Source of the DNA: Mesorhizobium sp. B2-4-3
GTDB lineage: Bacteria; Pseudomonadota; Alphaproteobacteria; Rhizobiales; Rhizobiaceae
Assembly: GCF_006442815.1 (NCBI RefSeq)
Contig: NZ_VFVL01000031.1
Location: 1 to 64,000 of the forward strand
Direction: 5' to 3'
DNA length: 64,000 nt
Numbering within the stretch: the stretch's first letter is position 1; every line of letters begins with the position of its first letter. The position numbers and the translations under genes were made by a program. Under the pieces are notes generated by a model. That model saw only the letters and a list, made by a program, of their open reading frames with translations. It ran no database searches and had not been told where the DNA came from. This document shows positions 1 to 9,134 of this stretch, one piece after another.

Positions 1-68
1 CCAGCGCTAGCATGGGAAACTGTTCGCGATGTCTTCGCACACCTGTTCGCGATGTCCCCAGTCCATAC

Positions 69-242
69 ACCCCCTTGTGGGGGAGATGTCCGGCAGGACA
101 GAGGGGGGGCGCGAAGGAACTCGACCCCCTTGCCTTAGACGGGCCACAAACTGACGAAGATTGGCATTGCGACTACTGAGATGTAGGCGGGACAGTGTCC
201 CCCCTCTGCCCTGCCGGGCATCTCCCACAAGGGGGAGATTGG
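69..242. repeat. Palindromic intergenic element D, copy 1
   Basis: Two arms of about 45 bp (69-119 and 190-242) are inverted copies of each other, built around a CCCTTGTGGGGGAGAT core and a CCGGCAGGACAG core. The same arms recur at 13427-13590. It lies immediately downstream of the aminotransferase stop and may act as its terminator. No coding potential is seen in bases 1-246. Confidence 0.8.
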
Positions 243-246
243 CTAA

Positions 247-1665
247 TCACCCCCGCCACGCGCCCTCTTTCCGCAAATCATCCATGGTCCGCGAGATGCC
301 TTCGCGCAAGATCGCCACCATGTCGTCGACTTGCTCGCGGCTGATGATGAGCGGCGGCGACATCACGCACATGTTGATCAGCGGGCGCACCAGAAGGCCG
401 AGCTCGTGGCAATGCGCGTCGATGCGTTTTCCCACATCCTTGTCGAGCTGCAGCGGATCCTTGCTTTCGCGATCGGCGACGCATTCGACGCAAGCCATCA
501 AGCCGACGCCGCGCACCTCTCCGACCAGCGGCAGCTCTTCCAGCGTCTTCAGTTGCGCCTGGAAATAGGGCGCGATCTCGCGCGCATGGGCAAGCACGCC
601 CTCTTCCAGCAGGTCGAGATTCTTCAGCGCAACCGCGCAGCCGATCGGATGGCTGGTGTAGGTGAGGCCGTGGCCGAACAGCGCATCCGGATGGTTGGAA
701 CGACGCAGCTCTTCGAGCAGCCGCTCGGAGATGATGACGCCGCCGAGCGGGAAATAGCCCGATGTGACGCCCTTGGCGAAGGTGATCATGTCCGGGTCGA
801 TGCCGAACACATCGCCGGAGGCAAAGACATGGCCGAGCCGCCCGAAGCCGGTCACCACCTCGTCCGAGACATAGAGGATGTCGTTCTCGCGACAGATCTC
901 GCGGATGCGTTTCAGATACCCGTCCGGCGGCACGATCACCCCGCCCGAGGCCTGCACCGGCTCGCCGACAAAGGCGCCGATCCGGTCGGCGCCGACACGC
1001 GCGACGGTGTCGCGGAACTGGTCGACCAGGAAATCGGTGAAGGCGGCAACGCTCATGCCTTTCGGGCGCCGGAACGGATCGGGCGAGGACAGCTTGACCA
1101 CCAGCTCGCCGGCGCCGTCCATCCAGTCGCGATCACGCGGGCGGCCGTTGAGCGAGGCCGACAGATAGGTCGAGCCGTGATAGGCGCCGCCGCGGCTGAG
1201 GATGAGCTTCTTCTCCGGCCGTCCCCGCACATTGTTGTAGAACTGCATGAAGCGCAGCGCCGTCTCCACCGCCGAAGAGCCGCCGGTGGTGAAGAAGGTG
1301 TGGCTGAGGTCGCCAGGCGCCGCATCGGCGATGCGCCGGGCAAGCTCGGCCGAGGGCGCGTTCATCGTGTACCATGGCGTGTTGTAGGAGAGCGCCATCG
1401 CCTGGTCGTACATGACCTTGGCCAGCTCCTCGCGGCGATGGCCGACATTGATGCACCACATGCCGGCCGGGCCGTCGATCAGGCGCTTGCCGGAGCCGTC
1501 GGTGATGTAGATCCCGTCACCCGCGTCGATCAGCGCGCGGGCTTCGTTGCCGACCGAGCCGGCATAAGGCCAGGGCTGCACGAGATGGCGCTTGGCGAGC
1601 TCGACCGCGTCGCCGTCGCCGGGCTCGATGAGTTCGCCTGCCTTGATCTTGCTCTGAGCCGCCAT
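247..1665 (-). CDS. Class III PLP-dependent aminotransferase
   Basis: The 472-aa product has the fold-type I class III layout: TGGSSAVETALR for phosphate binding, the DEVVTGFGR motif before the active site, and the PLP lysine in FAKGVTSGY. Members of this family transfer an amino group from omega-amino acids, polyamines or similar amines to pyruvate or 2-oxoglutarate; the exact substrate cannot be read from sequence. It is divergent from a PotABC-type transporter and shares with it a promoter region carrying a TTGAA-N6-TTCAA palindrome. This fits a role in degrading the imported amine. Length is normal for the family. Confidence 0.88.
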   Translation of the reverse strand: MAAQSKIKAGELIEPGDGDAVELAKRHLVQPWPYAGSVGNEARALIDAGDGIYITDGSGKRLIDGPAGMWCINVGHRREELAKVMYDQAMALSYNTPWYTMNAPSAELARRIADAAPGDLSHTFFTTGGSSAVETALRFMQFYNNVRGRPEKKLILSRGGAYHGSTYLSASLNGRPRDRDWMDGAGELVVKLSSPDPFRRPKGMSVAAFTDFLVDQFRDTVARVGADRIGAFVGEPVQASGGVIVPPDGYLKRIREICRENDILYVSDEVVTGFGRLGHVFASGDVFGIDPDMITFAKGVTSGYFPLGGVIISERLLEELRRSNHPDALFGHGLTYTSHPIGCAVALKNLDLLEEGVLAHAREIAPYFQAQLKTLEELPLVGEVRGVGLMACVECVADRESKDPLQLDKDVGKRIDAHCHELGLLVRPLINMCVMSPPLIISREQVDDMVAILREGISRTMDDLRKEGAWRG

Positions 1666-1754
1666 TTTCGCCTCGCATCACCAGGTTGTCTAGTTCTCAT
1701 CGGATATCGAACGACACGGAAAGCCGTGGAAATTGGGCTTTTCATCGCTTCATT

Positions 1755-1770
1755 TTGAATATCCGTTCAA
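1755..1770. promoter_or_regulatory. Putative operator of the BetI-like regulator (site 1)
   Basis: A perfect 5-bp dyad TTGAA-N6-TTCAA sits between the divergent aminotransferase and permease genes. The same dyad with a closely similar spacer occurs at 10017-10032, upstream of the methyltransferase-regulator pair. BetI-type TetR regulators are known to use palindromes of this kind. Assignment to the 8442-9128 regulator is inferred. Confidence 0.55.
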
Positions 1771-1956
1771 TCAATATCGCAGAAATAGCGCTTGATTTCA
1801 ATCGGCGGATGCGCTCATGATGAAAGAAAGCCGGCAAGCCAGGGAGCGATCGCGCTCCGAGCATAAATCGGGAACAGGCAACCGGCGCCACGAATGGGAA
1901 GGCCGCATGGCGGGACAGTCCGAGCCAGCTACCGAAATCACGCCCGGAGCGCTGCA

Positions 1957-2874
1957 ATGACAGCGGCTGCGGAAGGGTCGCCCCCGCTGCGCATGGCGGG
2001 ATCGAGACGAAGTCCCCTTCTGCAATCGGAAGCCGTCCAGGGCTTTGCCCTGATCAGTCCGACCTTCGTCTATGCCCTTATTCTTCTCGTCCTGCCGATC
2101 CTGGTCGTCATCGCGCATTCCTTCTGGACGCAGAACTATCTCACCATCGACCACACATTCACGCTGGAGAATTACCGGATCGCGCTGACCGAGCCGATCT
2201 ACCGCGACCTGCTCTGGCGCTCGCTCTACATCTCGCTGACGGTCAGCCTGCTGACCGTGGCGCTTGCCTACCCGATCGCCTATTTCATTTCCTTCCATGG
2301 CGGCCGCCACAAGAGCCTGTGGCTGTTCCTCATCACCATCCCGTTCTGGACCAGCTACCTGCTGCGCGTGATGTCGTGGAAAGTGATCCTCGGCTATAAC
2401 GGCGTGCTCAACTCTGGCCTGATGGGCCTCGGCATCATCCAAGAGCCATCGGACGCGCTGCTGTACAATTCCACCGCCGTCATCATCACGCTGACCCATG
2501 CCTGGGCGACCTTCGCCATCCTGCCGATCTTCGTTTCGCTGGAGAAGGTCGACCGGACCCTGGTCGAAGCGGCGACCGACCTCGGCGACGGGCCGCTGCG
2601 CTCCTTCCTGCGCGTCACCTTGCCGCTGTCGGCGCCCGGCGTCATCTCGGCGGCGCTGATCGTTATGATCCCGACCGTCGGCGACTACGTCACGCCAAAG
2701 CTTGTCGGCGGCAAGGACGGCGTCATGATCGCGAACGCCATCCAGGCGCAATTCGGCAAGGCGTCGAACTGGCCGCTGGGGGCCGCGCTCTCCGTCACCA
2801 CCATGATCATCGTCTCGTTGATGGCCGGCGCCACCGTGCTGGTCTTCCGCGCCCTGCAGAGGCTGGCACGATGA
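1957..2874 (+). CDS. ABC transporter permease, PotB/PotH type
   Basis: The protein (305 aa from this start) has six predicted transmembrane segments and the permease EAA-type loop (VEAATDLGDGPLRSFLRVTLPL), which docks the ATPase. It belongs to the spermidine/putrescine permease family. The start at 1957 was chosen over an in-frame codon at 1894 because a CGGAG ribosome site lies just upstream and the family N terminus begins here. The stop overlaps the next permease by 4 bp (ATGA), so translation is coupled. The likely cargo is a polyamine or related amine. Confidence 0.9.
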   Translation: MTAAAEGSPPLRMAGSRRSPLLQSEAVQGFALISPTFVYALILLVLPILVVIAHSFWTQNYLTIDHTFTLENYRIALTEPIYRDLLWRSLYISLTVSLLTVALAYPIAYFISFHGGRHKSLWLFLITIPFWTSYLLRVMSWKVILGYNGVLNSGLMGLGIIQEPSDALLYNSTAVIITLTHAWATFAILPIFVSLEKVDRTLVEAATDLGDGPLRSFLRVTLPLSAPGVISAALIVMIPTVGDYVTPKLVGGKDGVMIANAIQAQFGKASNWPLGAALSVTTMIIVSLMAGATVLVFRALQRLAR

Positions 2875-3692
2875 CCGCGATAAGACGTTTCCTGCCGGGC
2901 TGGCTGTCGAGCTACGCCGTCCTCTATCTGCTGTTCCTCTATCTGCCGGTAATCTTCCTGCCGATCTTCTCGATCAATACGGCAGCGACGCCGAAATTCC
3001 CGCTCTCGGGCGTCACGCTGCACTGGTACGAGGACCTGCCGCGCACGCCGGCACTGATCGACGCCACCTGGAACAGCCTGATCGTCGGCGTCTCCGCCGC
3101 GATCCTGTCGACGGTGCTGGGCATCCTCGCCGCCCGCTCGATCACCCGCTACCGTTACCCGGGCCGCCGCGCCATCAATGGGCTGATCATGGCGCCACTG
3201 GTGCTGCCGGAGGTAATCGTCGCCATCTCCATGCTGCTGGTCATGCTGCAACTCGGCTTGAGCCTGTCGCTGTTCACCGTCGTGCTCGGCCATGTGCTGG
3301 TCTGCATTCCCTATTCGATGACCGTGCTGACCTCCGGCTTCGAAGGTTTCGACCGCAGCCTGGAGGAGGCTTCGGCCGATCTCGGCGAGAGCGCCTTCGG
3401 GACCTTCCGGCGCGTGACGCTGCCGATGGTCGCGCCGGCGATCATCTCCAGCTTGCTCGTCTGTTTCACCATCTCGCTCGATGAGTTCATCATCGCTTTT
3501 TTCCTGACCGGCACCGAGGCGACGCTGCCGATCTACATCTGGGGCCAGCTGCGTTTCGCGGCCAAGCTTCCCGGCGTGCTGGCGCTCGGCACCTTGCTGC
3601 TCTTTGCGTCCTTCCTGCTGATGACGATTGCCGAAATCCTGCGCCGCCGCGCGGCGAGACGCACCCAGAATGAGGGAGGCCTCTATGCTTGA
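2871..3692 (+). CDS. ABC transporter permease, PotC/PotI type
   Basis: This 273-aa inner-membrane protein is the second permease of the heterodimer. It has a short N-terminal tail, about six hydrophobic segments and the EAA loop EEASADLGESAFGTFRRVTL, followed by the conserved SLDEFIIAFF segment typical of PotC. It overlaps the upstream permease by 4 bp and the downstream ATPase gene by 8 bp, giving a tight three-gene transporter operon. Confidence 0.9.
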   Translation: MTAIRRFLPGWLSSYAVLYLLFLYLPVIFLPIFSINTAATPKFPLSGVTLHWYEDLPRTPALIDATWNSLIVGVSAAILSTVLGILAARSITRYRYPGRRAINGLIMAPLVLPEVIVAISMLLVMLQLGLSLSLFTVVLGHVLVCIPYSMTVLTSGFEGFDRSLEEASADLGESAFGTFRRVTLPMVAPAIISSLLVCFTISLDEFIIAFFLTGTEATLPIYIWGQLRFAAKLPGVLALGTLLLFASFLLMTIAEILRRRAARRTQNEGGLYA

Positions 3693-4803
3693 GCGGGTCC
3701 AGTCCGAGCGCACGCAATCGGATCGCACCATGATCGAGATCCGCGACGTCACGCGCAGCTACGGCGCCTTCAAGGCGCTGGACAATGCCTCGCTGACGAT
3801 CAGGGAGGGCGAATTCTTCTCGCTGCTCGGGCCTTCCGGCTGCGGCAAGACCACGCTCTTGCGCATGATCGCCGGTTTCGACACGCCGACCAGCGGCTCC
3901 ATCGCCGTCGACGGCCAGCCGATGGACGGCATCCCCGCCAACCGCCGGCCGACCAACATGGTCTTCCAGAGCTACGCGATCTTCCCGCATCTCAATGTCG
4001 AGCAGAATGTCGCCTATGGGCTGAGACGGCTGAGGCTCGACGCCGGCGAGGAGAAGCGCCGCGTCGAGGAAGCGCTGGCGCAGGTGTCGCTGACCGGCCT
4101 CGGCAAACGCCGGGCCACCGAGCTTTCCGGCGGCCAGCGCCAGCGCGTCGCACTCGCCCGCGCGCTGGTCATGCGGCCGAAAGTGCTGCTGCTCGACGAA
4201 CCGCTTTCGGCGCTCGACAAGAAGCTGCGCGAGCAGATGCAGGTCGAATTGCGCCGCCTGCAGCAGGCGGTCGGCATCACCTTCGTGCTGGTCACGCACG
4301 ACCAGTACGAGGCCTTGGCGATGTCGGACCGCATCGCCGTGATGTTCGGCGGCAAGATCGCCCAGGTCGCCTCGCCGAAGGAGATCTACCAGCGCCCGGT
4401 CAATCGTCAGGTGGCCGACTTCCTCGGCGGCATGAACTTCGTCAAGGCCGAGATCGTCGAGGAAAACGGGACTTCAATGGTGCTCGACACGTTGGGCTTC
4501 GGCCGCGTCAAGACCGACAAGCCGAGGGCTTTCGTGCGCAATGGCGGCGCGGCCACGCTTGGCATCCGTCCGGAGCGGCTGCGTGTTTTGTGGGACACCG
4601 CGACGGCAAAGTTCGAGGTCGCGGGCAAGGTGGTGGAGCGCCACTATTTCGGCGAGATCACGCATCTGATCGTCGAGATACCGGGGCTGGAGAAGCCGCT
4701 CTCGGTGACCGAGACCAACGATTTCGGCGCCGACGACATTCCGGTCGGCGCGCCGATCCGCCTCGCCTACGACCCCGAGGCGCTGGTGGCGATGGCCGAC
4801 TGA
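3685..4803 (+). CDS. ABC transporter ATP-binding protein, PotA type
   Basis: The 372-aa ATPase has Walker A GPSGCGKTT at about residues 49-57, signature LSGGQRQRVALARAL, Walker B LLLDEPLSALD and the H-loop VTHDQ. A C-terminal TOBE-like domain contains LGIRPERLRV. The start at 3685 has a strong GAGGGAGG ribosome site; an in-frame ATG at 3730 is the alternative. It energises the two upstream permeases. Its 3' end overlaps the convergent amine oxidase gene by 37 bp, which is unusual and implies read-through antisense RNA at both ends. Confidence 0.93.
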   Translation: MLERVQSERTQSDRTMIEIRDVTRSYGAFKALDNASLTIREGEFFSLLGPSGCGKTTLLRMIAGFDTPTSGSIAVDGQPMDGIPANRRPTNMVFQSYAIFPHLNVEQNVAYGLRRLRLDAGEEKRRVEEALAQVSLTGLGKRRATELSGGQRQRVALARALVMRPKVLLLDEPLSALDKKLREQMQVELRRLQQAVGITFVLVTHDQYEALAMSDRIAVMFGGKIAQVASPKEIYQRPVNRQVADFLGGMNFVKAEIVEENGTSMVLDTLGFGRVKTDKPRAFVRNGGAATLGIRPERLRVLWDTATAKFEVAGKVVERHYFGEITHLIVEIPGLEKPLSVTETNDFGADDIPVGAPIRLAYDPEALVAMAD

Positions 4804-6065
4804 ATCTTGCCGGCCGCGATGCGGCCGGCGACGATCGCACCTTCGACATAGCCCGGGAAAGACGGCGACACTTCCGAAGCGGCGAAATAGACGGGTGGCG
4901 CGCCCGCGAGAATTTCTCGTTCGGCATGCCGCGCGGCCACGTCGACGATGAGGTCGCTATAGGCGCCGCCGCTCCACCGGTCATGCGTCCAGTCGCGCGC
5001 GCTGAAATCGACGATGTCGGCGGCTGGCGCGCCCAGCGCCTCGACAAGCCGCGCCGTAACTTCCGCGCGCAACGCCGCCTCGCCGAGCGGGTGCCAGCGC
5101 AGCGCCAGCGGCCCGCCGACAAACACGACAAGCGCGGCATGATCGGTATCCGTGCTGGCGTCGCAGGCAAACAGCCCCGGCTGGTCGCGCCACATGACCA
5201 TGCCGCACAGGTCCCGCTCGCGCCAGAATGGACTGGCATAGCGCACCAGGATCTTGATCACCGCGCCGCTTTCCCAGACGCCGAGCGCGCCTGCGAGCGC
5301 CGCCGGCAGGGCAGGCGCGAAGTCGAGCTTCGCGGCCGTCGCCGGCGGCAAGGCGACCAGCGCCGCGCCCGCCTCGATGACGCCGCCGGTCGAGACGACG
5401 CGAACGCCTTGCCGCCCGCGCTCGATCCGCGTCGCGGCTTCGCCCAGCCGCAGCCGGTCGCCGAGATCTCCTGCCAGATCGTCGGCCAGCGACTGCATCG
5501 TCTCGCGCAGGAAATATTGCAGCTCGAACACCTCGTTGGTGATGCGGCGATCGTTGTCGATCAGGTACCACAGCGGCACCTTGTCTAGCGCCAGGCACCA
5601 CAGGCCTTCGATCATCGAACGGAAGGCGGCCTTGGCGTCGGCCGTGTCCCCCTGGCGACCGAGCCATGTCGCGACGGTCAGCCCGGCGATCGACGGATCG
5701 TCCAGGGCGATCCCGTTCATGCGCTCGCGGATCGCCATCGCGACCTGGTAGGTCCGCTCCGCCCGCGCCGGCGTCATCGACGGATGGGTGATGAATTCGC
5801 CCTCGATATAGGTCTCGACGAAAGTCTTTCGGTGGGCCTTGGCCAGCGCCATCACTTGTGGCATGTCCACGCATAGGAACTGGCCGCCGCTGTCGACCAG
5901 CTCGCCGAGCCCATTGCGGACAGCCTCTGCCCTGCCGCCGACGCGGTCGCGTGCTTCAAGGACAAGGAAATCGATGCCGGCGCGCTTCAACTCGAGCGCG
6001 GCTGACAGACCGGTGAAGCCGGCGCCGACGATGACGACGTCGGTTCTTTCAATGATGCTGCTCAA
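4767..6065 (-). CDS. Flavin-dependent amine oxidase (FAD, NAD(P)-binding Rossmann)
   Basis: This 432-aa enzyme begins with a dinucleotide-binding GAGFTG motif (about residues 14-19), then EARDRVGGRAEA, the standard amine oxidase FAD signature. The C-terminal part has the YVEGAIVAGRIAA-type FAD-closing motif. Family members oxidise primary or secondary amines to imines or aldehydes and release hydrogen peroxide. No signal peptide is seen, so it is cytoplasmic. It follows a PotD-type binding protein gene with a 4-bp overlap and runs convergently into the transporter ATPase gene. It probably catalyses an early step on the imported amine. Confidence 0.88.
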   Translation of the reverse strand: MSSIIERTDVVIVGAGFTGLSAALELKRAGIDFLVLEARDRVGGRAEAVRNGLGELVDSGGQFLCVDMPQVMALAKAHRKTFVETYIEGEFITHPSMTPARAERTYQVAMAIRERMNGIALDDPSIAGLTVATWLGRQGDTADAKAAFRSMIEGLWCLALDKVPLWYLIDNDRRITNEVFELQYFLRETMQSLADDLAGDLGDRLRLGEAATRIERGRQGVRVVSTGGVIEAGAALVALPPATAAKLDFAPALPAALAGALGVWESGAVIKILVRYASPFWRERDLCGMVMWRDQPGLFACDASTDTDHAALVVFVGGPLALRWHPLGEAALRAEVTARLVEALGAPAADIVDFSARDWTHDRWSGGAYSDLIVDVAARHAEREILAGAPPVYFAASEVSPSFPGYVEGAIVAGRIAAGKIQSAIATSASGS

Positions 6066-7138
6066 TAGCCGGCCTTGATCTTCTCGAACTCGGCGACCAT
6101 GCGCTGCTTGAGGTCAGGCGCAACCGGCTGCTGGAACAGCGTCTTGTCGAGGAACTTATCGAGATTGTCGAAGCCGCGTTCGGTGAGCAGCTTCTGGTCC
6201 ATCGCCGCCATGCCTGCGCTGTTGCCGTGACCGTAGCCGAAGGTCTTCACCATATACTCCGAAACGTCCGGCGCGTTGACGGCGCTCAGGAAATCATAGG
6301 CCTGGTCGAGCTTGCCCGGCGCATCCTTGAGCAGCACATAGCCGCATACCCAGGTCGAGATGCCTTCCTTGGTGTCGCGGTTCATCGCGATCGGCAGGCC
6401 CTGGCCTTTCAACGTCACATAGGTCTCGTTCCAGCCCCAGACCAGGTCGACTTCATTGCCCGTGAAGGCCTGGTTGAGGTCGGTGTCGTCCGTCCAATAG
6501 AAGCGGATATTCTTGTGCACGTCGCGCAGGAAGGCGGAGGCCTGTTTGAACTGCTCGTCCGTCATCTTGGTCCAGTCCTTCAGGCCGATGACCAGGCTCG
6601 CCAGCGCATAGGCGTCGTCGACATTGTCGCCGATGGTGACGCGGCCCTTGAATTTCGGATCGGCGAAGATCTTCAGCGACTGCGCCTCTTCCGCCGTCAC
6701 CTTGTCGGTGCGGTAGAGCAGCGATGTGTTGCCCCAGTCGAAAGGCATGAACCAGGCCTTGCCGTCGGCGGTGGTGGCGAGATCCTTCATCGCCATGATG
6801 CCTGGATTGAGGTCCTTCCAGCCGGCGATCTTCGAGGTGTCGAGCGGCTGCAAGAGACCGGCCTCGCGCCATTTCACCACGCTTTGCGAGCAGGGATGCG
6901 CGATATCGGCCTTGAAGCCGGCGCGCATCTTCTCGAAGGCCTCGTCCTCGTCGCCGAAGAAGGAGAAGGTCGGCTCCGCGCCGTGTTTGGCGGTATAGGC
7001 CGGATGCAGCAGCGGGTCCTCGTAGCCGGACCAGTCGAAGACGACGAGGTCGCCGCCACCTTCGGCAAGCGCATAGGCGGTACCCGCGCCGACGGTGACG
7101 ACGGCAGCCAAGGCAAAGCGGCGAAGCATGGATGTCAT
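6062..7138 (-). CDS. ABC transporter substrate-binding protein, PotD family (copy 1)
   Basis: The 358-aa product has a cleavable-looking signal sequence (hydrophobic core near residues 6-22 ending in AYA/LAEG) and a periplasmic type II binding fold. It is a close paralogue of the protein encoded at 7278-8360: stretches such as GFKADIAHPCSQSVVKWREA and LQPLDTSKI are nearly identical. It is presumably the receptor for the PotABC-type permease across the amine oxidase gene, with which it overlaps by 4 bp. A hairpin that includes its ribosome site lies directly upstream. Confidence 0.9.
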   Translation of the reverse strand: MTSMLRRFALAAVVTVGAGTAYALAEGGGDLVVFDWSGYEDPLLHPAYTAKHGAEPTFSFFGDEDEAFEKMRAGFKADIAHPCSQSVVKWREAGLLQPLDTSKIAGWKDLNPGIMAMKDLATTADGKAWFMPFDWGNTSLLYRTDKVTAEEAQSLKIFADPKFKGRVTIGDNVDDAYALASLVIGLKDWTKMTDEQFKQASAFLRDVHKNIRFYWTDDTDLNQAFTGNEVDLVWGWNETYVTLKGQGLPIAMNRDTKEGISTWVCGYVLLKDAPGKLDQAYDFLSAVNAPDVSEYMVKTFGYGHGNSAGMAAMDQKLLTERGFDNLDKFLDKTLFQQPVAPDLKQRMVAEFEKIKAGY

Positions 7139-7149
7139 GACGCGAGAAA

Positions 7150-7176
7150 CTCCCCCATCGCGAATGTATGGGGGAG
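7150..7176 (-). promoter_or_regulatory. Hairpin sequestering the ribosome site of binding-protein copy 1
   Basis: On the minus strand, CTCCCCCAT and ATGGGGGAG form a perfect 9-bp stem with a 9-nt loop. The downstream arm carries the GGGGGAG purine tract that is the best ribosome site for the gene starting at 7138, 11 nt away. A short TTT follows the stem, so it could also act as a weak terminator. Either would lower expression of copy 1 relative to copy 2. Confidence 0.5.
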
Positions 7177-7277
7177 GTTAAGAGAATTCCCCGGCTTTGG
7201 CGAGCCCGCCTGGTTCGGCTCCAGCCGACGGCGCTACGCCGTTTCAGTTCAGGAGCGACCGGTCGTTTCCGCAGCAC

Positions 7278-8360
7278 TCAATAGCCGGCTTTGATCTTCT
7301 CGAACTCGGCGATCATCTTGAGCTTGAGCGCGGAAGGCAGCGGCTGCTGGAACAGCGTCTTGTCGATGAACTTCTCGACATTGTCATAGCCCTTTTCCTT
7401 CAGGATCGCCGGGTCGACGCCGGCCATGCCCTTGGCGTTGGCCTGGCCGTAGCCCCAATCCTTGACCAGCACCTTGGCGACTTCCGGATCGTTGACGGCG
7501 TTGAGATAGTCATAGGCCTTGTCGATGTTGCCAGGCGCGTCCTTGAACAGCACATAGCCGCACACCCAGGTCGAGATGCCTTCGTCGGTGTCCTTCTTGG
7601 ACTTGATCGGCACGCCGGCGGCTTGCGACTGCACCGCCGCGTCGTTCCAGGCCCAGGCGAGATCGACTTCGCCGCCGGAAAGCAGCTGCACGATGTCGGT
7701 TGTGTCGGTCCAGTAGGAGCGGACATTCTTGTGCACCTGGCGCAGGAAGTCGGACGCCTGCTTGAACTGGTCGTCCGTAATCTTGGTCCAGTCCTTGAGC
7801 CCGATGGCGAGGCTGGCCAGCGCGTAGGCATCGTCGACATTGTCGCCGATCGAAACCTTGCCCTTGTATTTTGGATCGGCGAAGGCCTTCAGTGACTGCA
7901 CGTCCTTTTCGGCGATCTTGTCCGAATTGTAGGTCATCTGCGTGTCGCCCCAGTCCCAGGGCATGAACCAGGCCTTGCCGTCGGACGTCGTGGCGAGGTC
8001 CTTCATCGCCATGATGCCGGGATTGAGATCCTTCCAGCCGGAGATCTTGGACGTGTCGAGCGGCTGCAGCAGGCCCGCCTCGCGCCACTTAACCACGCTC
8101 TGCGAGCAGGGATGGCCGAGATCGGACTTGAAGCCGGAGCGGACCTTTTCGAAGGCCTCGTCCTCGTCGCCGAAGAAGGCGAAGGTCGGCGAGTCGCCGT
8201 TCTTCTCGACATATTTGCCGTGGAAGCTCGGATCCTCGTATCCTGACCAGTCGAACACGATCAGGTCCTTGTCGGCGGCGACGGCGAACGCTGCCGCGGA
8301 AGCGGCGAGCGCGCCGCCCAGCGCTAGGGTCAATGTCAGGCGTCGGCTAAATTTCTTCAT
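7278..8360 (-). CDS. ABC transporter substrate-binding protein, PotD family (copy 2)
   Basis: From ATG 8360 the protein is 360 aa, with a lysine/arginine n-region, a hydrophobic core and an AAFAVAADK signal-peptidase site. An in-frame codon at 8435 would add 25 residues unlike any signal peptide and is rejected. The mature domain closely matches copy 1 at 6062-7138 and includes the same HPCSQSVVKWREAGLL stretch. It is upstream of copy 1 in the same direction (139-bp gap), so the two arose by tandem duplication and may share the transporter. Confidence 0.9.
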   Translation of the reverse strand: MKKFSRRLTLTLALGGALAASAAAFAVAADKDLIVFDWSGYEDPSFHGKYVEKNGDSPTFAFFGDEDEAFEKVRSGFKSDLGHPCSQSVVKWREAGLLQPLDTSKISGWKDLNPGIMAMKDLATTSDGKAWFMPWDWGDTQMTYNSDKIAEKDVQSLKAFADPKYKGKVSIGDNVDDAYALASLAIGLKDWTKITDDQFKQASDFLRQVHKNVRSYWTDTTDIVQLLSGGEVDLAWAWNDAAVQSQAAGVPIKSKKDTDEGISTWVCGYVLFKDAPGNIDKAYDYLNAVNDPEVAKVLVKDWGYGQANAKGMAGVDPAILKEKGYDNVEKFIDKTLFQQPLPSALKLKMIAEFEKIKAGY

Positions 8361-8441
8361 GCTGTTCCATCCTCTTTTGGTTTTGCCGGTCTTGTTTGGC
8401 CGGCTGCTGCTAGCCCCGGCTTTTGCTAGCCCCATCTCTTG

Positions 8442-9128
8442 CTAGCCATAGTGTTTCGGGAAAGCGGCGGCCAAAAATGCATTCGCCGACTGCAAGGCCG
8501 TCTCCCGCGTCGTGTCCTCGGTGCCCATCATCAGCCGCAGCCACAGGCCCTCGAGCATGGCGCTGAGCGCTAGGGCGATGACCTGGGGGTCGTAGGCGTA
8601 GCCGCCGCTCTGTTTGAGCGTCGTGCAGAGGTCGATGAAGACCTGCTGGTAATAAGCGTCGCGCGAGCTGCTCAGCGCCTGGTAGGTCGGCCGCGACTTG
8701 GCCTCGCCCCAGAAGGCAAGCCACGCAGCGAGCTTGCGCTTGTTGCAGATCGAGCGGTCGAAATCGGCCCATACCAGCTGTTGCAGTTGCCTGGCCGGAT
8801 CCTCGCCCGCCTTCTGCAAGGCCGAGCGCCAATGCGCCGAATACTCGTCATACATGTGCTGCAGCGTGGCGATCAGGAGCTTTTCCTTGCTCTCGAAATG
8901 GAAGTTGACGATGCCGCGCGACAGGCCCGCGCCGTCGGCAACGTCGGCCATCGTCGTTTCGGCATAGCCGCGCTTGGCCAGCGAATCGATCGTCGCCTCG
9001 ATCAGCTGCAGCTGCCTGACCTCTTTCGAGGCCTTGCGGCCGCGCTTTTCGGCATCGCCCTTGCGCGTCGTTTCGGGGAGAGCGTCGCTCGCCTCTGCAG
9101 TCTTCATGGGTGTGACGATCTCCAGCAT
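8442..9128 (-). CDS. TetR-family regulator, BetI-like
   Basis: This 228-aa protein has an N-terminal TetR helix-turn-helix (ATIDSLAKRGYAETTMADVA, then AGLSRGIVNFHFESKEKLL) at about residues 42-92. Its C-terminal ligand domain resembles BetI, including WLAFWGEA and ALSAMLEGLWLRLMMG. BetI represses choline/betaine genes until ligand binds; here the ligand is unknown. It is co-directional with the methyltransferase gene 6 bp upstream. Two matching palindromes at 1755 and 10017 are likely targets, which would make it both autoregulatory and the regulator of the whole cluster. Start could also be the internal ATG at 9107. Confidence 0.85.
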   Translation of the reverse strand: MLEIVTPMKTAEASDALPETTRKGDAEKRGRKASKEVRQLQLIEATIDSLAKRGYAETTMADVADGAGLSRGIVNFHFESKEKLLIATLQHMYDEYSAHWRSALQKAGEDPARQLQQLVWADFDRSICNKRKLAAWLAFWGEAKSRPTYQALSSSRDAYYQQVFIDLCTTLKQSGGYAYDPQVIALALSAMLEGLWLRLMMGTEDTTRETALQSANAFLAAAFPKHYG

Positions 9129-9134
9129 TGCCGG

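Noticed and set aside
331..1758. Long plus-strand frame opposite the aminotransferase gene
   Set aside because: The minus-strand aminotransferase has full class III motifs; the plus-strand frame has none.
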